Assembly (NCBI GenBank): GCA_008921705.1
Contig: VFFE01007033.1
Location: 246,313-310,312 of the forward strand
DNA: 64,000 nt
Reading direction: 5' to 3'
Source of the DNA: Burhinus oedicnemus
Taxonomy: Eukaryota > Chordata > Aves > Charadriiformes > Burhinidae
A program made the translations under genes and the position numbers. Below the pieces are notes generated by a model that worked only from the letters and a program-made list of their open reading frames with translations, was not told the origin of the DNA and did not search any database. Below, one piece after another: positions 37,416 to 52,400 of the stretch. Position 1 is the stretch's first letter; each line of letters opens with the position of its first letter.

Positions 37416-40400
37416 CTGGAAGGCCGAGGCGAGGAACAAGAGAAAATGAGAGCAGATTAACATTTTAAATAAACAAACATTGCACGTAACAGGCGGTGCA
37501 ATTCGTTCCAGTGTTGGAGGGGAGAGAATTGAAAAGGAGTTGCTTTTTAAGGGCATCTTTCACATGGTTTTAATGAAGGAATAAAGCAGCTTTGCAGCAA
37601 GTGGGAGAATTAGCCCCAAGACTAAACTATAATGAAATAAAAACGCATGGATGCATTTGAGCAACAGGCAGACATCCAGCAGTTCTGCCAGGTAAGCCAC
37701 CTGCCCACCACAGCCAGAGCCCGGCTCGCTGCAGCCGCGCCCCAGCAAGCCCAGGAGCTGCAGCGCTTTCAGCTTTCTGCTCTGAAAGGAATCCCCCAAA
37801 ACCCTCATTTTTGCTATTGGGGAAACACTACAGTGCCAGCGGTTCTGCCACAACTACTTACCATTGGTGCAGGTTTCATTTGTTACACAGGAGCCGCCAA
37901 GGAGGCTGAAACCTTCTTTACACTTGAGGCAGTTTCCACTGGAGCCCTCGCAGGCTGAGCAGTGGTCATCACACCTGGGGACAGAGACCCTGCCGTGGCC
38001 TGAACTGGCACCGAGACCCCGACCCTGGCCATCTGAAATGGGCCATTGGCCAGAAAAATGTGTCTGCTGGCACTGTGACATCTAGACCGAACTGGAGCAT
38101 GTGGAAAATGGTGAATCTGAAGCTTGAAAAGTTACTGAAGCCCTGCGAGAAATGGGCTCCATGGTGCCAGCTTGATCCTCGGTGATAACTAGTGATATCC
38201 CAAAAACACTCGCCTGTTGGGAAAGCTCAGCAGGACATACACCTCTCTTCCCAGCAATCCCAGTTAGAAAAAGGGCTGCGAGAGGAATCTGTACTGCTCC
38301 TACCCATTTGCCCATCAGCTGTGCTTCCTGCCTGGGGATGGTGGCTTGCACAGACTGTACCCAAAATCCCTGGGAAGGGATGCTGCACCCCTGTTCCTCC
38401 CCGCTGGATAGCCAGCGTGGGTGAGCGAAACCCTGGGCAGGCAGGCACTGTGCTGCATGTTCCCAAGTCACCTTTAATCCTTCTCTTTCATGTTCACCTT
38501 AATGAGGCTGAATCCACTCCCACTCCCCACTTAAAGCACAGAGTGCCGGCGAGTGGGAGCAAATTGCTGCCTCCCGGCATCTCCCAGTCTCCTGCACACA
38601 GCCCCCATGCTGGGCCAAAGAGCGGGCGAACGCTCCTCCAACACGGCCGCCGGGCGAATGGAGCAGGTTTGATTGAAGGCTGGAATATTTGCCTAAACAT
38701 CACCGTTCCTCATTCCTCCCACACATGCTCCGAAGAGCCTGGGGCTGGGGCTGAGCCCCTTCCACCGTAGCCCTAAGCCACCTTGGCTGGCTGGTTCCAG
38801 CAGGGGAGCGTGCAGCTTCCCCGCCCTTAAATCTATAGGGCAGGGGCGTGTGGGGTCCAGCCCCACGGCTGCCCTGGCTCCCTCATCCCTATTTTAATTT
38901 CCCTAGTAAACAGCTCCAGCTGTGAGCTGTTTTCAGCATTTTTTTTTTTTTTTATCATCGCTGCTAGCTCTTCCCATCTGTCCCGGCTTTGCTCTGGTTG
39001 CGATCAGGCAGGTCAATGTACCTCTTGCAGACTTTGTTGGGCAGCCCATGGCTGTCGGCGGGGTAGAAGCCCTCATGGCAAGCGGGGACGCAGTGCCAGT
39101 GGGGTGCAGGGGCCTCGGGGCCACAGGGTGCACAGTCTTCCTTGCCTGGCCCTGCAGGGACAGGGGAGAGGACAGGTGATGTGGGTGATTTTGGAGACAA
39201 GGAGCCACGTCGCAGCAGCGTGGCTGCAGCCCCATGCAAGATGGGGGGGGAGGGCACCGGCTCCACTCTGTGCCTGGGAGTGAACAAATTGCTTGCTGTG
39301 CCACCAGGGTCCTGCGTGGCTGCTTGGCTCCCACCCCAAAAAACCCAGCTCCCATCTCAAAAAACTCATCCCCTGTCCCAAAAATCCCAGCGTCCTGCCC
39401 CTCTGCAGAGCCACAGGGGCATCAGCCACCACTCCCAAGCACGCACTGGTTTAGCTTTCCCACCCTATGCAAGGTAAAATGTGGAAAAAGAGATGCTAAA
39501 TCAGGCTGCAGAGGAGCTGGAGGAGGGATGGGCTCAGGAGAGGAGCAGGGAAGGCAGAGGGCCCTGCTCTGATGCCGGTGCGTTGTGGCTGGACGGCAAA
39601 CGGTGGTGATGGAGGGGGTATTATTAGAGGCCTTCCATGCACCAGGCTTGAGAAATGGTTACGCAGGAAAAGACGACCAAAAAAAGGCTTGAAAAATAAT
39701 TGTGGTGAAGTACATTTACACTGACTGGAATAAGAATTAGAAGGGAAGTAATTTTCTTAAGGGATTAAGAGCCCGTTCCCTTCCACGCTTGCCAACAAGA
39801 TCAATAAATATTTTGGATTTAGTCTTAGGAAATTGCCCATGTATGATAGATGAGATTCACACCACTGAACACGAATTGTCTAGAGATCATATTATCATCA
39901 GATCTATGATGATTTTGAGGGCAGACGCAAACATTAACAATGGAAAATAATTGGACTTTCAAGAAGCGAAAAAGGCAGGATTTAAAGGGAACACCAAGCG
40001 ACTTTGGGCAGTGGGGGGAAGCCAGCAGTGACCAGTCCAGCCCCGCGGGGCGGCTGGGATAACACACCTCAGCTGCCTGACATTTTTATATGCTGCAAAG
40101 CCATCTTCCGTCACTCCAAGAGGGTTTTATGGCCTCCCCCGCAACCTTATTAAACTAAAGCACCTGGCTTCAGAGGAATCGGGGAAATAAAGAATGGCTC
40201 TAATAAAAATGGAAAAACTCCCTAAAAACCTTTCTAATATGAATATTACTCCCAGTAATATTCATAACAACTCACGGGATGTGCTGGAGAACTGGGATCG
40301 CTTCCCTGCCAGCATGCTCTGCCTTGGCTTGGGGTGGGGATCATGGACATTGGCTCTTGATGCACGAGGGTTTTGGGGTTTTGCATGGGAATGCTGCGGG

Positions 40401-43400
40401 GTGAAGGATATACCTGTGCCGGCAGGGCAGGTCTCACACCTCCGGGGCTCCCGGCTGAGGTACATGGCAGGCTGGCACTCTGGCACACAGGTCTCTCCTG
40501 CCAGGCTGCCAGGAAAGCAGAGAGAACGTTTGTACCCGAAGCTACAGGCTCTGGGGACTCAACACAGCCCGTCCCCATCTCCGCATCCCCCAGTGCCCGA
40601 CAGCAGCCTCAGCCTGCAGCGCAGGAGGCGTCGGAAAGCCAGCCAGTGCTTCAGGAGAAATAAGTCCCACCTGGACCAAAGGGATGGCTGCAGGTTCCTT
40701 AATTAACTATCCAGGAGGAAATACAATTATTTTTTTCCCATGGGCAGCCAGCCAGGCTCTCCCAAAGACCTTTTGCACTGTGAGGCTCCCCGGAATAAAA
40801 GGAAATTGGTTCAGTGCCGTGGCTGGACCCGTGCTGCTTCACCGTGGCAGGGATGATTTGAAGTCCCGGTTTAAAAGGATATTGGACAATAAAAAGCAAG
40901 CACCGTGCGGATTATGTCTGACAAGTGCCTCCAGTTTTGCTTTTCTGAGGGAGCAGATAATCTTCTGGCAGCAGCAATTTCCTTGTCTGAGAGAGCCTCG
41001 CTGCTACACCGTGGCTCTGGCCCGCTTACAGTCCCTGAGCGAAGCAAAACACTACAGGATCCTACTTCCATGTGAGCTTGGGGATGGAAAACAGCTTCTT
41101 CCCAGTGCTGATGCTGCTCGCCAGCGTGGCTGGGCTCTGCATCCCGCAGGAGCCATGGGGCCAGCAGCAAGGGCATCCGGTGCTCCTTTCGGGGTCGGGG
41201 CTGCCCCACCTGCACCCACTTGTCCATCCTATACCAGGCCCACTCAACAGGTACATCGGATAAAATTTTCCAGTGCGGGTGAAGCTGAGGAAAGGGTTTC
41301 TGCACTTGCAAGGAACGTTTTCAGCCTGCCTAGAACATCTCAGCCTGGTACCAGCTCTGCCAGGTGAGCAAAACCAAGCGTCCTGTTTGGCTGGGATGGC
41401 TCCGACGGAGTCACCTGAGACTCAGGAGCAAAGGTGCACTTCGCAACGCATGGTGTAAACGTTTTCATTGCTTTTATCCCCCCCCATTTTAGATGCTGTG
41501 ACGCTGGGAGCTGCTCTGGTCGCAGGTCACCAAATTTGGACGAGCACTTCTGAGCCTGCAGCACAGCACTTACCCACCACCCTGCAAGCACTGGACAAAA
41601 GGCAGTTAAATTTAAATCATGCTTTTCAGCTAAGAAAGGGACATGAAGCACTACCTTTAAATTCCCAGACCTCCAGTACTCTGTGCCACAGCTGTAGTAC
41701 CATGGAAGCAGGATCTTGGGTCTTTAACTAATGCACACCCTGATTTCCCATTGGTTTTCCCAAATTTAAACCACAGGTACCAATGCTGCAGGTATAAATT
41801 CCTCCCATGCTGGTATTTTACCTGAATCCATCTTTGCATGCAGTACATTTGTCTGCTTCGCCGACACATTTTTTACAGCTTTGATGACATTTCAGGCAGC
41901 GTTTCTGACCTTTCAAAAAACAAAGCAAGGCAGGGAGAATAAAACCCGGACAGTGATTTGCAAGCGGCAGTCAGAGCCGCAAAGCCCCACTGCACCCCAG
42001 CACCAGTTCCCCAGGGAGGAGAGGCATGTCCTCCCCCCTGACAGGTCCCTGCTACTGCAGATGAACTTACCTGTCATTGCTTGCTAAGAAGAAATACGCT
42101 TCGCAAGCAGCTAAGATCATTAATTACAGTCTCCTAATTAAGAGCTGAGTTGAGTGCCTCTGCTTTGCACCACCCTCTTTGAACACCCAGAGGTTTTCCT
42201 CCTCCCTTCACCATGCAAAGTGGGTTGAGGGGGGAAATTCAAAGCCAATACTCAAAAATCAAGGTGTTTTTTCCCACAGCACTTAAAATAGACGCAACCC
42301 CTACATATCCTCATGCTACAGCTCACAAGTGATAAACATCCTTACGTTCCTCGGCATAAAACCCGGGTGGACACAGCACCACACAGGTGCTCATCTCCTG
42401 GTGATGGTAGAGGCTCCGCTTGCATGCCGTGCACTGGGTCGGTCCCCTCCCAACGCAACGCTCACAGCCCTTGTAGCACCGGCGGCACCTCCGGGCACCT
42501 TTGTCACCAAAAAACCCCACGGGGCACGAGCTCACGCACATCCTGGGGAAGGAACCGAGAGCGCCCGGGCTTTGGTGCCAACACCCGGACACCTCCAGGC
42601 AGCCTGGCACCCGCTGCCGTCCCCTCACCCGCAGCATTTGGGGCATCCCTCAGCCTTGGCGGTGATTTGGGCTCATTTACTTCTGAGCATCCCCCTAGAT
42701 GATCTTAAAGGTCTTTTCCAACCTAAATGATTCTATGATTCTAAGATTTAGGATGTCTTGAATGTCATGGCTCTGTAATAAAGAGCCAGGGCATTTCTTG
42801 GCCGGCAACCTTGTCTATGGGTAAACTTTCCCTGTGCCAGCCCAAGAGATTGAGAAGTGGAAACCTCAATTCCAGAAGTGATTTGGCACCTCAGCTAGCT
42901 GCCCCTTGGGCGTGGGTGACCCCAGCCAGTGAAGCCAATGCTTCTTCCCCAGCATGATTACATGGCCAAGGACCTCCAGGGCTCTCCAGCTCGGTGTCCC
43001 CCACCCCATCATACCCTAATCCAGGGCAGGGATCTCCATGACTCCTCCTCCCTCCTTTTTATCTCTCATACTCTTCTTTCTCTGTGCAAACAACTATCAC
43101 CCTTGCTGCAGTGCGAGCCCTGGGGAAAGGCACTGCTGCTGCCCGGGGACCCCGCAGGGACACCCCACCACCCCTCACCTGCCAGTTTTCACACTGCCCA
43201 GGCTGTAGTGGATGCAGTTCAAGCACTGGTCAGCGCTGGGGCCGTCGCAGCCCTGGTCACCGCACTCGGGGTGGCACGGACCTGGGGAGGGAAAGACCAG
43301 CTCAGCTGGGGGAGAGGCTGAGCAACCCCCAGAGCCCACTGCCAGGATGCTCTGAGCACACCCTCCCTGGACAGATGGACGCGGGGAAGGGGCTGGGGAC

Positions 43401-46400
43401 CCTCCACCTATCTTATTCTATATCTATTACCTTATAGATTTTATATATGTATCTTACCCTATCTATCCTACGGAGCTCGCCTCCTATCTACCTATCCTCC
43501 GGGTGCCCGCCTCTCCTCCAGCTCGTCCTCCCTGGCACGAATCGCACCCGACCATCCTCCAGCTGAACACCCTCATGCAGGAGCAGCTTCGAAAAAGGGG
43601 CCAGACCCACTCCTCAAGGACCAGCGGGGACGCCCATCCGTGCCCACGCCAGAGCCGGGGGGAAAGTGGGCAGAGGAGCTTTTTTTTACTCCTCAGACAG
43701 CTGCACTACCAATTTGTGGCGGGAGCGCCGGGATGGGGTGTTTTGCTGCCTTCTAATTTCGCCATCCTGCTGCCCCACGCTGGCCGCAGGCACCGCTCCT
43801 CCCAGCCCGCCCTGGCCCCGGGCAGGATGAAGCCTCATGGCTCCCCTGGTTGGCATTTTCCCAGATACTTTGGGGACGACGACATGGCAGCTCAGCCAGC
43901 GCTTACCCGCGTACTCCTCCTCCTCCTCCGCCACCTCCACCTGGCTCTGCAGGAAGGCGGCTCTCGACGGCTCCATCTCTGATGCCGGCACCTCCAGCAT
44001 CCTCCCACGAGACTGGGGGCCACCCAGCACTGTGTAGGGGTGCTCAACCGTCCCGTAGAAGAGGAGGCTCCACTCCTTCAGCTTCCCTGTGGGGCAGGCA
44101 CAACGTCACCCATCTCGCTCCTCATCCTGCTCCTCCCCGGAAGACCCCACAGCGCAGCCCCGGCTTTGGGGGAAACAGGAGGAGGGTGGACCAGACCATC
44201 AGGGCTTCTCCACGCGCATGACAACACACAAAAAAACAACGAACACCCAGAAATCTTCCCTAGCCCCTGAGCTCCCAGTCTGCACAAATGCAGCTGTTTC
44301 AGGCACCTACAAGGGATTATTTTACACTATAACTCATCTGACGAACCGCAGCATCACCGTACCCAACCTGTGGAGAGAACCAGTAACTTTAAAAGCTCCA
44401 TAATGGAGGATGATTTCTGTCTGATAAAAGCCACCTGTCACACACCAGATTATTTCTTGCTGCTGTTGCTCCAGCCACCCTCCTACCCGTCATGTCACAG
44501 GTCTGAGCTTAGTGTCCCCTGAAACACCACGGGAGCTACCGGAGCCTGTGCAGCACCCAGGGGATGGGGACTCCCCACGGCCTTAGTCTCACACCAGGGT
44601 CTTCCCCACCCCACGCAGCTTTGGGAAGGGGGTCCAAAAATGCTGCTGCTTCTTTCCAACACTGTTTTTCTTTCAATTCCCCATCAACGTGAGTCACTTC
44701 ACGCCTGTGGCATGCTCGGCTTTAACCACTAATCCCTGCATTTCCAGGAAGGGCTTAAAATTTCCAACACCCAAATCCCTTGGCTCTCCAAAAGCCCTGA
44801 GAGCACCCACCTGCTGCAAGATGGAGCAGAGCCTGCAAAGGGGTGAGCTCGGGTGGCATCAGCTGGGCAAGAGCTCAGCCGCGCGCCTCCGCCGAGCGAA
44901 TTAAGTTTGCTTTAAATCTAAAGTGTCCCGCACGAGGAAAGCCTGGGCTGCATGGGGCTAATGCTGGGGATGCAGCAGTGCCAGCGACAGGACACCCAGA
45001 GTACTTAATTGGTATTAAATTAACCAATTTAATTGGTTTAATTCAATTGCCTTAAATTAACATTTAATCCCTGTTTCTGCCGCGGGCTGGGAGCATCGTC
45101 CCTCTTTGCCCTCTCTCCTTTCAAACCCGGTGCAGACCCTTTGAGGACAGGTGACTTAATGCACTCGTTTGCATTTTGTTTTGCAAAGCCGGGTGAAGCC
45201 AAGCCCTGGCACCCGCGAGGGGCTCAGAAACACCCGCCGTGAACCGTAAATACAGGGGGAAAAGCAGCTCCGTGGGCGCTTCACTGCTGTTCCTCCAAGT
45301 TCAAAAGATTTTGGGTGAAGCCAGCAAACAGAAACACTTTTGGCACAATGAACCCCCACGTGCGCGTCCTGCCAGAAAGTCGCGTGGGAGAGATTTTTAA
45401 TATACTCCTGGCTTCTTATCAATGATCGTGTGGATTTTAACACCCCCGTGATGTGCACCAGCCCCAGGCAGGATGCTGCATGCCCTGCTGCCACCAGCCG
45501 GCGAGGCGGCTGCCTCTTCCCAGCGGGGATGGATCCTGCCAGCCCAACTCCTTTGCCGGGAAGGGGTCAGGGAGCAGGCGGCCAAGCTGGGGAGGGGGCG
45601 GACACACGGTGGGATTGGGGACATGCAGGGGACCAGGCTGAGCCCAGCCACCCCCTGCCAGTGTGGTGGCAGCCCGGAGAGGATGTCCGTCAGTCTGCAG
45701 CCCGAGGGGCATCATCCCCTTGCGCCGTTGCACAACCAGCCCACGCGCCAGATGTCCCAGCAGTGAAGCAAAACAAACAAACAACAATTACAGCTCTCGG
45801 GTTTCCTCGTTTTGACTCATTATGATTTAATTTTGGAAACCTCGCTCTCGGTTGCAGTGCATTTGCTGCTGGGAGAAAACCCACTCCCAGCTCAGCCAGA
45901 CCGGCAGCCTCCTGTGCTGAAGTTTTATTCCCGTTTTTGAAAAATTTGGGCAACGCAGTTTTGCTGAAGATAATAAAACTCGCAGAAAAAGTTACAGCCA
46001 AGCTAAGCAGCCTGCAAAGAGCTTTGGTGGAGAGAGGGACTGGCGGGCGCTGGGGGGACATGGGTGCTGGGGGACCTTACCTTGCACCGCAGGGTTGCGC
46101 ACTTGGGATGGCGTGTCGTGGATCTCCAGGGTCCACTCCCCCGCTGCCCGCTCCCCCCAGCAGTGGACGGTCATGAACTCCCAGCCCTTGAACCCCTCGT
46201 TGGAGTGGTCAAACACCCTGCAACAGTAATGCTGTGCATCAAGAAGCGTGACTTCCGATGTCTTATTTAATCGGAAAAGATTAGTAAGTAAGGATTTTAG
46301 GGATCTGTGCACCCACCCTTGCACGGAGCCCTCCTGCAGCTGAGACCCCAGCATGCCCTCTACCTTCCCAAAAAACCCGAGCAAACTTGCAGCAACCCCC

Positions 46401-49400
46401 TAAATGAGGACACTGTCCATCCCAGACACATGCTGGTTCCAGCCGCTCTTACCTCCTGGCAAGAAGCTGTGACCTGGTCCCCGCTGGAGAGATGAGGCTG
46501 ATCTGGAGGTCGCCTCGGCGCGGGTGCGAGATGCTGAGTCGCACCACGACATGCTCCAGGTAGAGCACGCGCTGGTCGCGGTGCTCAGCGCAGGCGCTGC
46601 TGACAGTGCTGGCGCGCAGCACGTGGTCTGCTCGGATGTACCTGCCGGGGACGGGCAGAACGTCACACTAGGGCCAGCAGCGCGCTCCGGTTCCCAGCAG
46701 CGTGGACACCCAGTTTGAACCCAGTCTCGTACTGCTTCATGGCAAAAATTATCTCATCCTCCATTGCAATACAGTGTCCTAACACGGGAATTTGCTGAAT
46801 TGCTCAATGGTAACGCGATGGGTTTGAACAGCCTCTAAGATCTATGCCTCATGGGCTGCAAGGGCGCTGCTTTATTATAATTATCAGTGCAGCGTTCCTC
46901 TTTGGGTTGTAATTAGTGTCTGTATCAGATAAATAGTTTCATGAACACACTTGGCTCCAAATTCATTCCTGCTTTGCTTACGCGAGTCTTCCAAAGGCAC
47001 CGCTTGTCTGATGAACAACTCTCTTGCTCTACAGCCAGGCAGTGGTAAACCAGGAGGGTCCATTTGGTCAGATCCCTGATCCCACCCTTTAACCTAGCAG
47101 AGACAGACCTACTGAGGATAAGATGTGAACCTAAGCTGGTTTGAACCTGAAGCCAAATTCAAAGAGATGCCAGGCACAGGAAATTTGGGAACCTTTGCAA
47201 CAAAGCACCTTTTTTTGGTGTCTTCCATCAAGACGAGGTGTTTGGTGGAAGAGGGAGGAGAGCCCAACCCATCACCACTCATGTAGGACCCAGTGGACAA
47301 GTTGGTTTAGGCCTCCCTAAGCCATTTCCAAAATGGCAAGCAGCACTGTCAGCCCTCAAAAAATCCCTGCTGATCACCCATCTGGGAACCAAAAGCGTGG
47401 AAGGGGCAGGAGTAAATCACCTGCCATCAAACCTGGTCCTGGAGAGCCCCTGCAGGACCCACTCCTCACCGAGGCACAGACCCCGGGTGGGCACTTCTAG
47501 GTCAATAAACAGACCTTGGGGTGGATGGTGCAGGTTGCTCTGATCGTAAAATCTATGAACATCACCTTGCCTGCAGACGGGCTTGTCCTGGCCACCCCGA
47601 CTCCTAATTTGCCTTTCCAAATGCTGGGACAGCAGCTGAGCCTTTGCACTGCAAAAGCCGGTTCTGCCAAAGCTCATTCCAAGCGTCCACGTGCCCCGGG
47701 ACAGCCCCCCCCCACCCTACAACACTCACTTAGGCACCCTGTCCAGGCTTCCCACGCAGACGTGCTGGGGAGGGACTGCCTTCCACTTCTTGGCTTCCAC
47801 CACAATAGCATCTGCATCCACCAGACCGAAGCCATATAGATGGCTAACTGGAAAGACAGAAGACTGAGAAACCCACTGCCTTCCAAGCAGGGGCCAGGAG
47901 CAACTTCTTGGTGCTTGGTAGAGCATCCTTCAACCATTGGGGAAGACATGGCATTGACCCTGTTGGGGTATGAGGTGCTCCAACACGCGGAGTTCATCAC
48001 CGTGCCCAAGTTACACCCCAAATCCACACTGGCACCATGGAAAACCCATTGCTGGAAGCAGCTCACCGAAAGAAGCAGCAACAATGCAGCTCAGGAGACC
48101 CTCCAACAAGAAAGGCTTCCAAGCCTCCCACCCCATGAATTGCTGGCCTCTCTTCCCTCTGCTCAACAGCCTGGTGGTAGGAGCCCCCCAGGGCAGGTGA
48201 GAGTGGCCACCCAGGGTGAACACTCCCATGAGCGAAGCTCTGGAGACCATTATTTTCCTTCAGTGGCCATTTTCACCACATCACCTCCACCCCATGGCCC
48301 CTCACCTTTATGCCCTGCGCCATTGGTCTTCCAGTCAGCTGCCCGCAGGTGCACCGGCCGCGAGGTTTTGACCAGCAGATGCTGGACATCCCTCCAGGTG
48401 AGCAGGGGGCTGCAACAACACATGGCTCATGGGATGGCTCTGCTGCCTCCAGTATTTCCAGCAGCAGCAGGGACCTCCATTAGGTTAAAAAAAAAAAACA
48501 AAAAACCCTCTTTCCTGCTCCAAAAGTGCATGAATCAATGATTTAAATGATAACACCCTGCCTGGAGGCTGCCCAGTACTTGGGGTGCCCCAGCAGAAGG
48601 GGGTTCCCCAGGGAGGGATGCCACGTGCCCAGAGGCATTGCAGGATTTATTCCTGGCCAAGGGTATTTAGTTCTCCTGCTCTGAGGTATAACTAGAGCAA
48701 ATCAAGAAGGTTTTCCCCATTTTCTTGTAGGAGATAGAGAATGAAGCACATCCTGAGCAAACCTTCCATTTATAGGAATAACAGCAAAAATTTCTAGAAA
48801 AAACCCTGGGTTGCTCATTTAACAGAAAAAATGAAACCCAAAGTGTTTCCAAAACCCCTCCTTAGGCTGGGTTTGCATGAGCTTTGTGTGTTCAGGATGC
48901 AGGACACTGAGCACTGTGCGCTTTCGAGCTCCCCCCAGGACCCCTGCCCAGGGATATTGCTGAAGAATTTTCCATGTTTTTCTTACAGTCAGTTCTTCAG
49001 CATCTCGAGCTGGGATTTATCTTGCTCTTGAGCAACATTTAAGAAAAGAAATTCAATTTATTCCTTCTCATCATAATGGAGTGCCTGAGCACCAAGCTCT
49101 GGTACTTAATGTTGCGTTTTATGCCTCAGCTAAACAATTCAAAAATTACATCTAAAGCTCTTAATATATTTGTAATGAAAATGGCATCTCCAGAAACAGG
49201 CTCACCCGACCTGGGCGCTGGGATTAAACCGGAGGAGAGGGACTGGAGCCAACATGCTGCAATTGCCATCCCCGAACGCGAGCGCAATGCTGCCCTGAGG
49301 CTGATTCGCAGCCTTAATTTTATTTCCACCCCATAAAAATAATAATAATAATAGTGAGAAGCTCATGAGAAGATGCTCCATGGAACAACATGGGGATGCC

Positions 49401-52400
49401 CAAGGGATGAGCCTGGTCCCCCACAGGGGCTGCTCCTGGACTGGGGGACCAGAATGGGGACAAGAGGCAAAGAGCAGTTCATTTGAACCAGGGAGCGTGT
49501 CGCTGCTGGTCACACCACGTGGGTTTTTGACATTATGCAAAAGTAGTCTTTTTCCCCTAGAAATGAAACACTTGCTAAAAACCATCACTTCTACAGACAT
49601 TTTCCATTTTCTGTGATGTTTTCTGACATTTTTTTTCCAGGAAGTATTTATAAAACTCCTGTTGGAGCTGGCTGTCAGCGGTTTCAATGCGCCAAATGAA
49701 AAGCCTGACTTATCTCACCAACCCCAACTTTTCAACAGATGGCAACAAGTGAAGAATTAGCTCAATAAAATACCTGCAGGAAGATTAGATGCAAAACAAC
49801 AATGTTGTATCAAACCTTGCCAAAAAGGAGCAATTTAGAATAACTTTGCCCCATTTTGAGTTGCTCCAGAGGAAAAAAAATCCCAAAAAACAACCCACCT
49901 TTTTTCTTTCTGGTTTTGCTTACCAGCTACTAAATTTGGAAACATCCTCCCGCAAGCCGGTGGTGAGGTTACACTTACTTTGCCTCCAAAGCCAAGGCGA
50001 TGATGCCTGCAACCATGGGGGCGGACACAGAGGTGCCGGTGTGGCCATCCGTGCAGCGGTGCCGGAGGTCCGTGGTGACCTGCAGAGAGAGGAGCTGCAG
50101 CCCTGCACTGCCAGAGATGCTGCCGGTGCAGGCGTTACCCCATCGAGCATCCTGGGTTTCCTTGGGATGCTGCCAGCAGGGAGCTGAGCTTGCGGGTACC
50201 TAAACCTGCCATGGCTCCCGTGCCATTGGGATGCTCCAAGACCCAAGAAGTGGGCAGCAGACACATTTTGCACATGAGAAAAAAACCCTGCTTATATTAT
50301 GCTTTGCTCAAAGGTCCAAGAACTGTTTGAAAGGGGAGAAAAGTCAATTTTGCAGCAGGTCAGCTGGAGGAAAAGCCACATATAGAGTGGTGCGAGCCAG
50401 GCAGGGTTGGCGGGTGTCTGCACCCATGGGTGCATGTTGAGCTGCACCGTATTAAATGCTTTCCTTAAAAGCTCCAGCTCCTGGTGTCAGGCAAGAATTT
50501 CTACTTGCATGGGGAAAAAAAACAAAGGGGGGGAAAAAAGAATATATTTCCAGCTTTTTCATTTCAGGGCAGAGCACAATGCTTGGGTACCAAAAGCTTG
50601 GAGAGAGGAGGTGGGCAAAGAGATGCTCAGTTGGTTACATTTTTAAAAGGCTCCTGGGTTTTGAGTTAATTTGGTGATATTTTTTTGCCGGGGGTGGGGG
50701 GCACATGCAACCCAGTTTCTCCTTGAGGTGCCCCTGGAAGCTGGTTTTTTGCCCAGCAATGCTCCAGCAGCACTGGACTGGTGCTGGCCTCAGCCATGCA
50801 AATGCTCCTGAGCGCCATGAAAATGGCACTTGGATTCTGTTTCCTGGCTGGGAATTAATCTCTTAGGGGCCAAACAAATCACTCCTGAACTTAAAAAAAG
50901 AGACAGACTTGTAAAAACCCCACATTTTTTGTCAAAAAACTAATTTGGGTGGAAAACTCCCTCCTGGGTTGGATAAGGTGCCATGCCGGTGGGTGATGTT
51001 TTACTGCCCGAGGTTTGAGGTTTGGCTGATGCACAGGGATGTCTGTAACAAAAGGCCTTGCTGTGATGAAACCACAGCAGCTGTTGGGACTGGGCAAATA
51101 TAGCCCGTGCGGCAGGGAAAGCCAGGCTAATCCGCACATGCACACGCTTTCAGGCAATTCCTGGGCTCCAAAAAATCTCTGCTCCCCAGTTGGGTTTGCC
51201 ACATCCCTGCCAAACACCTCCATCCTCCCTCTTTTTTCTCTGTCTCAGGCTAAAAATCCTCAAAATTCCCTTTTTATAAGCACAGGACAGTGAGCGGGCA
51301 CTTTGGGGGAACAGGGAAATATTTGCACGGGTATTTTTGCAATCCTCTAGCCCTTTCCCCCATTTACCAGGGAACACGCCACATCCCTGAGCTCTTCCCA
51401 AGGACCAGACCAATTTTGGCCCCACCATAAAAAAAAAAGCATGAGCAAAACCCGGCTCTTACAACGGACACATCATCCAGCCCAGACACACAGAAAACAT
51501 CCCCCAACACTTGACATTGGGGTAAAACTTACTATTTTCCGCTCGTAAAAAGCCCCACTGCTGTAGGTGGTGGCAAGGGTGGAGGCGCATTCCTCCAGGT
51601 ACCAGGGCTTGTAGCCGTTCTCGGTGGTGCTGCTGATGGAGATAGTGTAGATGCTGTTGGTGTAGCCGTCACAGGAGCAATAATCGCCCTCTCTGCCACC
51701 GTTCCCCGATGCCCAGACGAAAATGGACCCCAAGCCCCTGCGGCCCTGTGAGGCAGAGAGGGGACACGGGGGTGAGAGGAGGTTTTTGTCCAGGATGAGC
51801 GGCCATCTCAGCATGGAGAGGAGGAAGAGGCAGCCCCCCTCCCCACTCCCCGGCACTGGGATGCCGTCAGTAAGCCTGGTTGTTGGGTCAGGAGGTAGGG
51901 TTTGGTTAGGGTGGAAGGATGGGTCCCATCCTGCCCAGCGCTCAGCCCCCTGGGTCAGCACCTGCAAACATGCCCCTGGGCTCAGCCAGCCCCAGTTTTT
52001 CCAGGCAGCGACTCCCCAGGAGGACAGGAGAGACTCCGGCAATGGGGATTTTGGCATCTTCCGTGGGCTCTCATGGGGGAAAACATCCAGGGCACTCAGA
52101 GCCCCTGGACCAGGCACTAACACCCAGTGCAGCACTTTCTAGGGTGCAGGGATGGCCCTGCAGGAGGAACTGGCAGAGAACCTCCCAAAACCTATGTCTC
52201 CCTCACCCCGAGCCAGCAAAGCCCCTCATGAACCCACCCAAACCTTCAGAAACCTTCCCCTGGCCTATCCTTTAGGATCCTTTTGTTTGTTTTTTATTAT
52301 TCAATCCCGGCCTTTTCTCCCCTCCCCATCACTTGGCAGGAACATCTGATGGAGCCGTCCCCACAGGGTACAGCTGTGGGAGCCCACCGGGAACTGGGGG

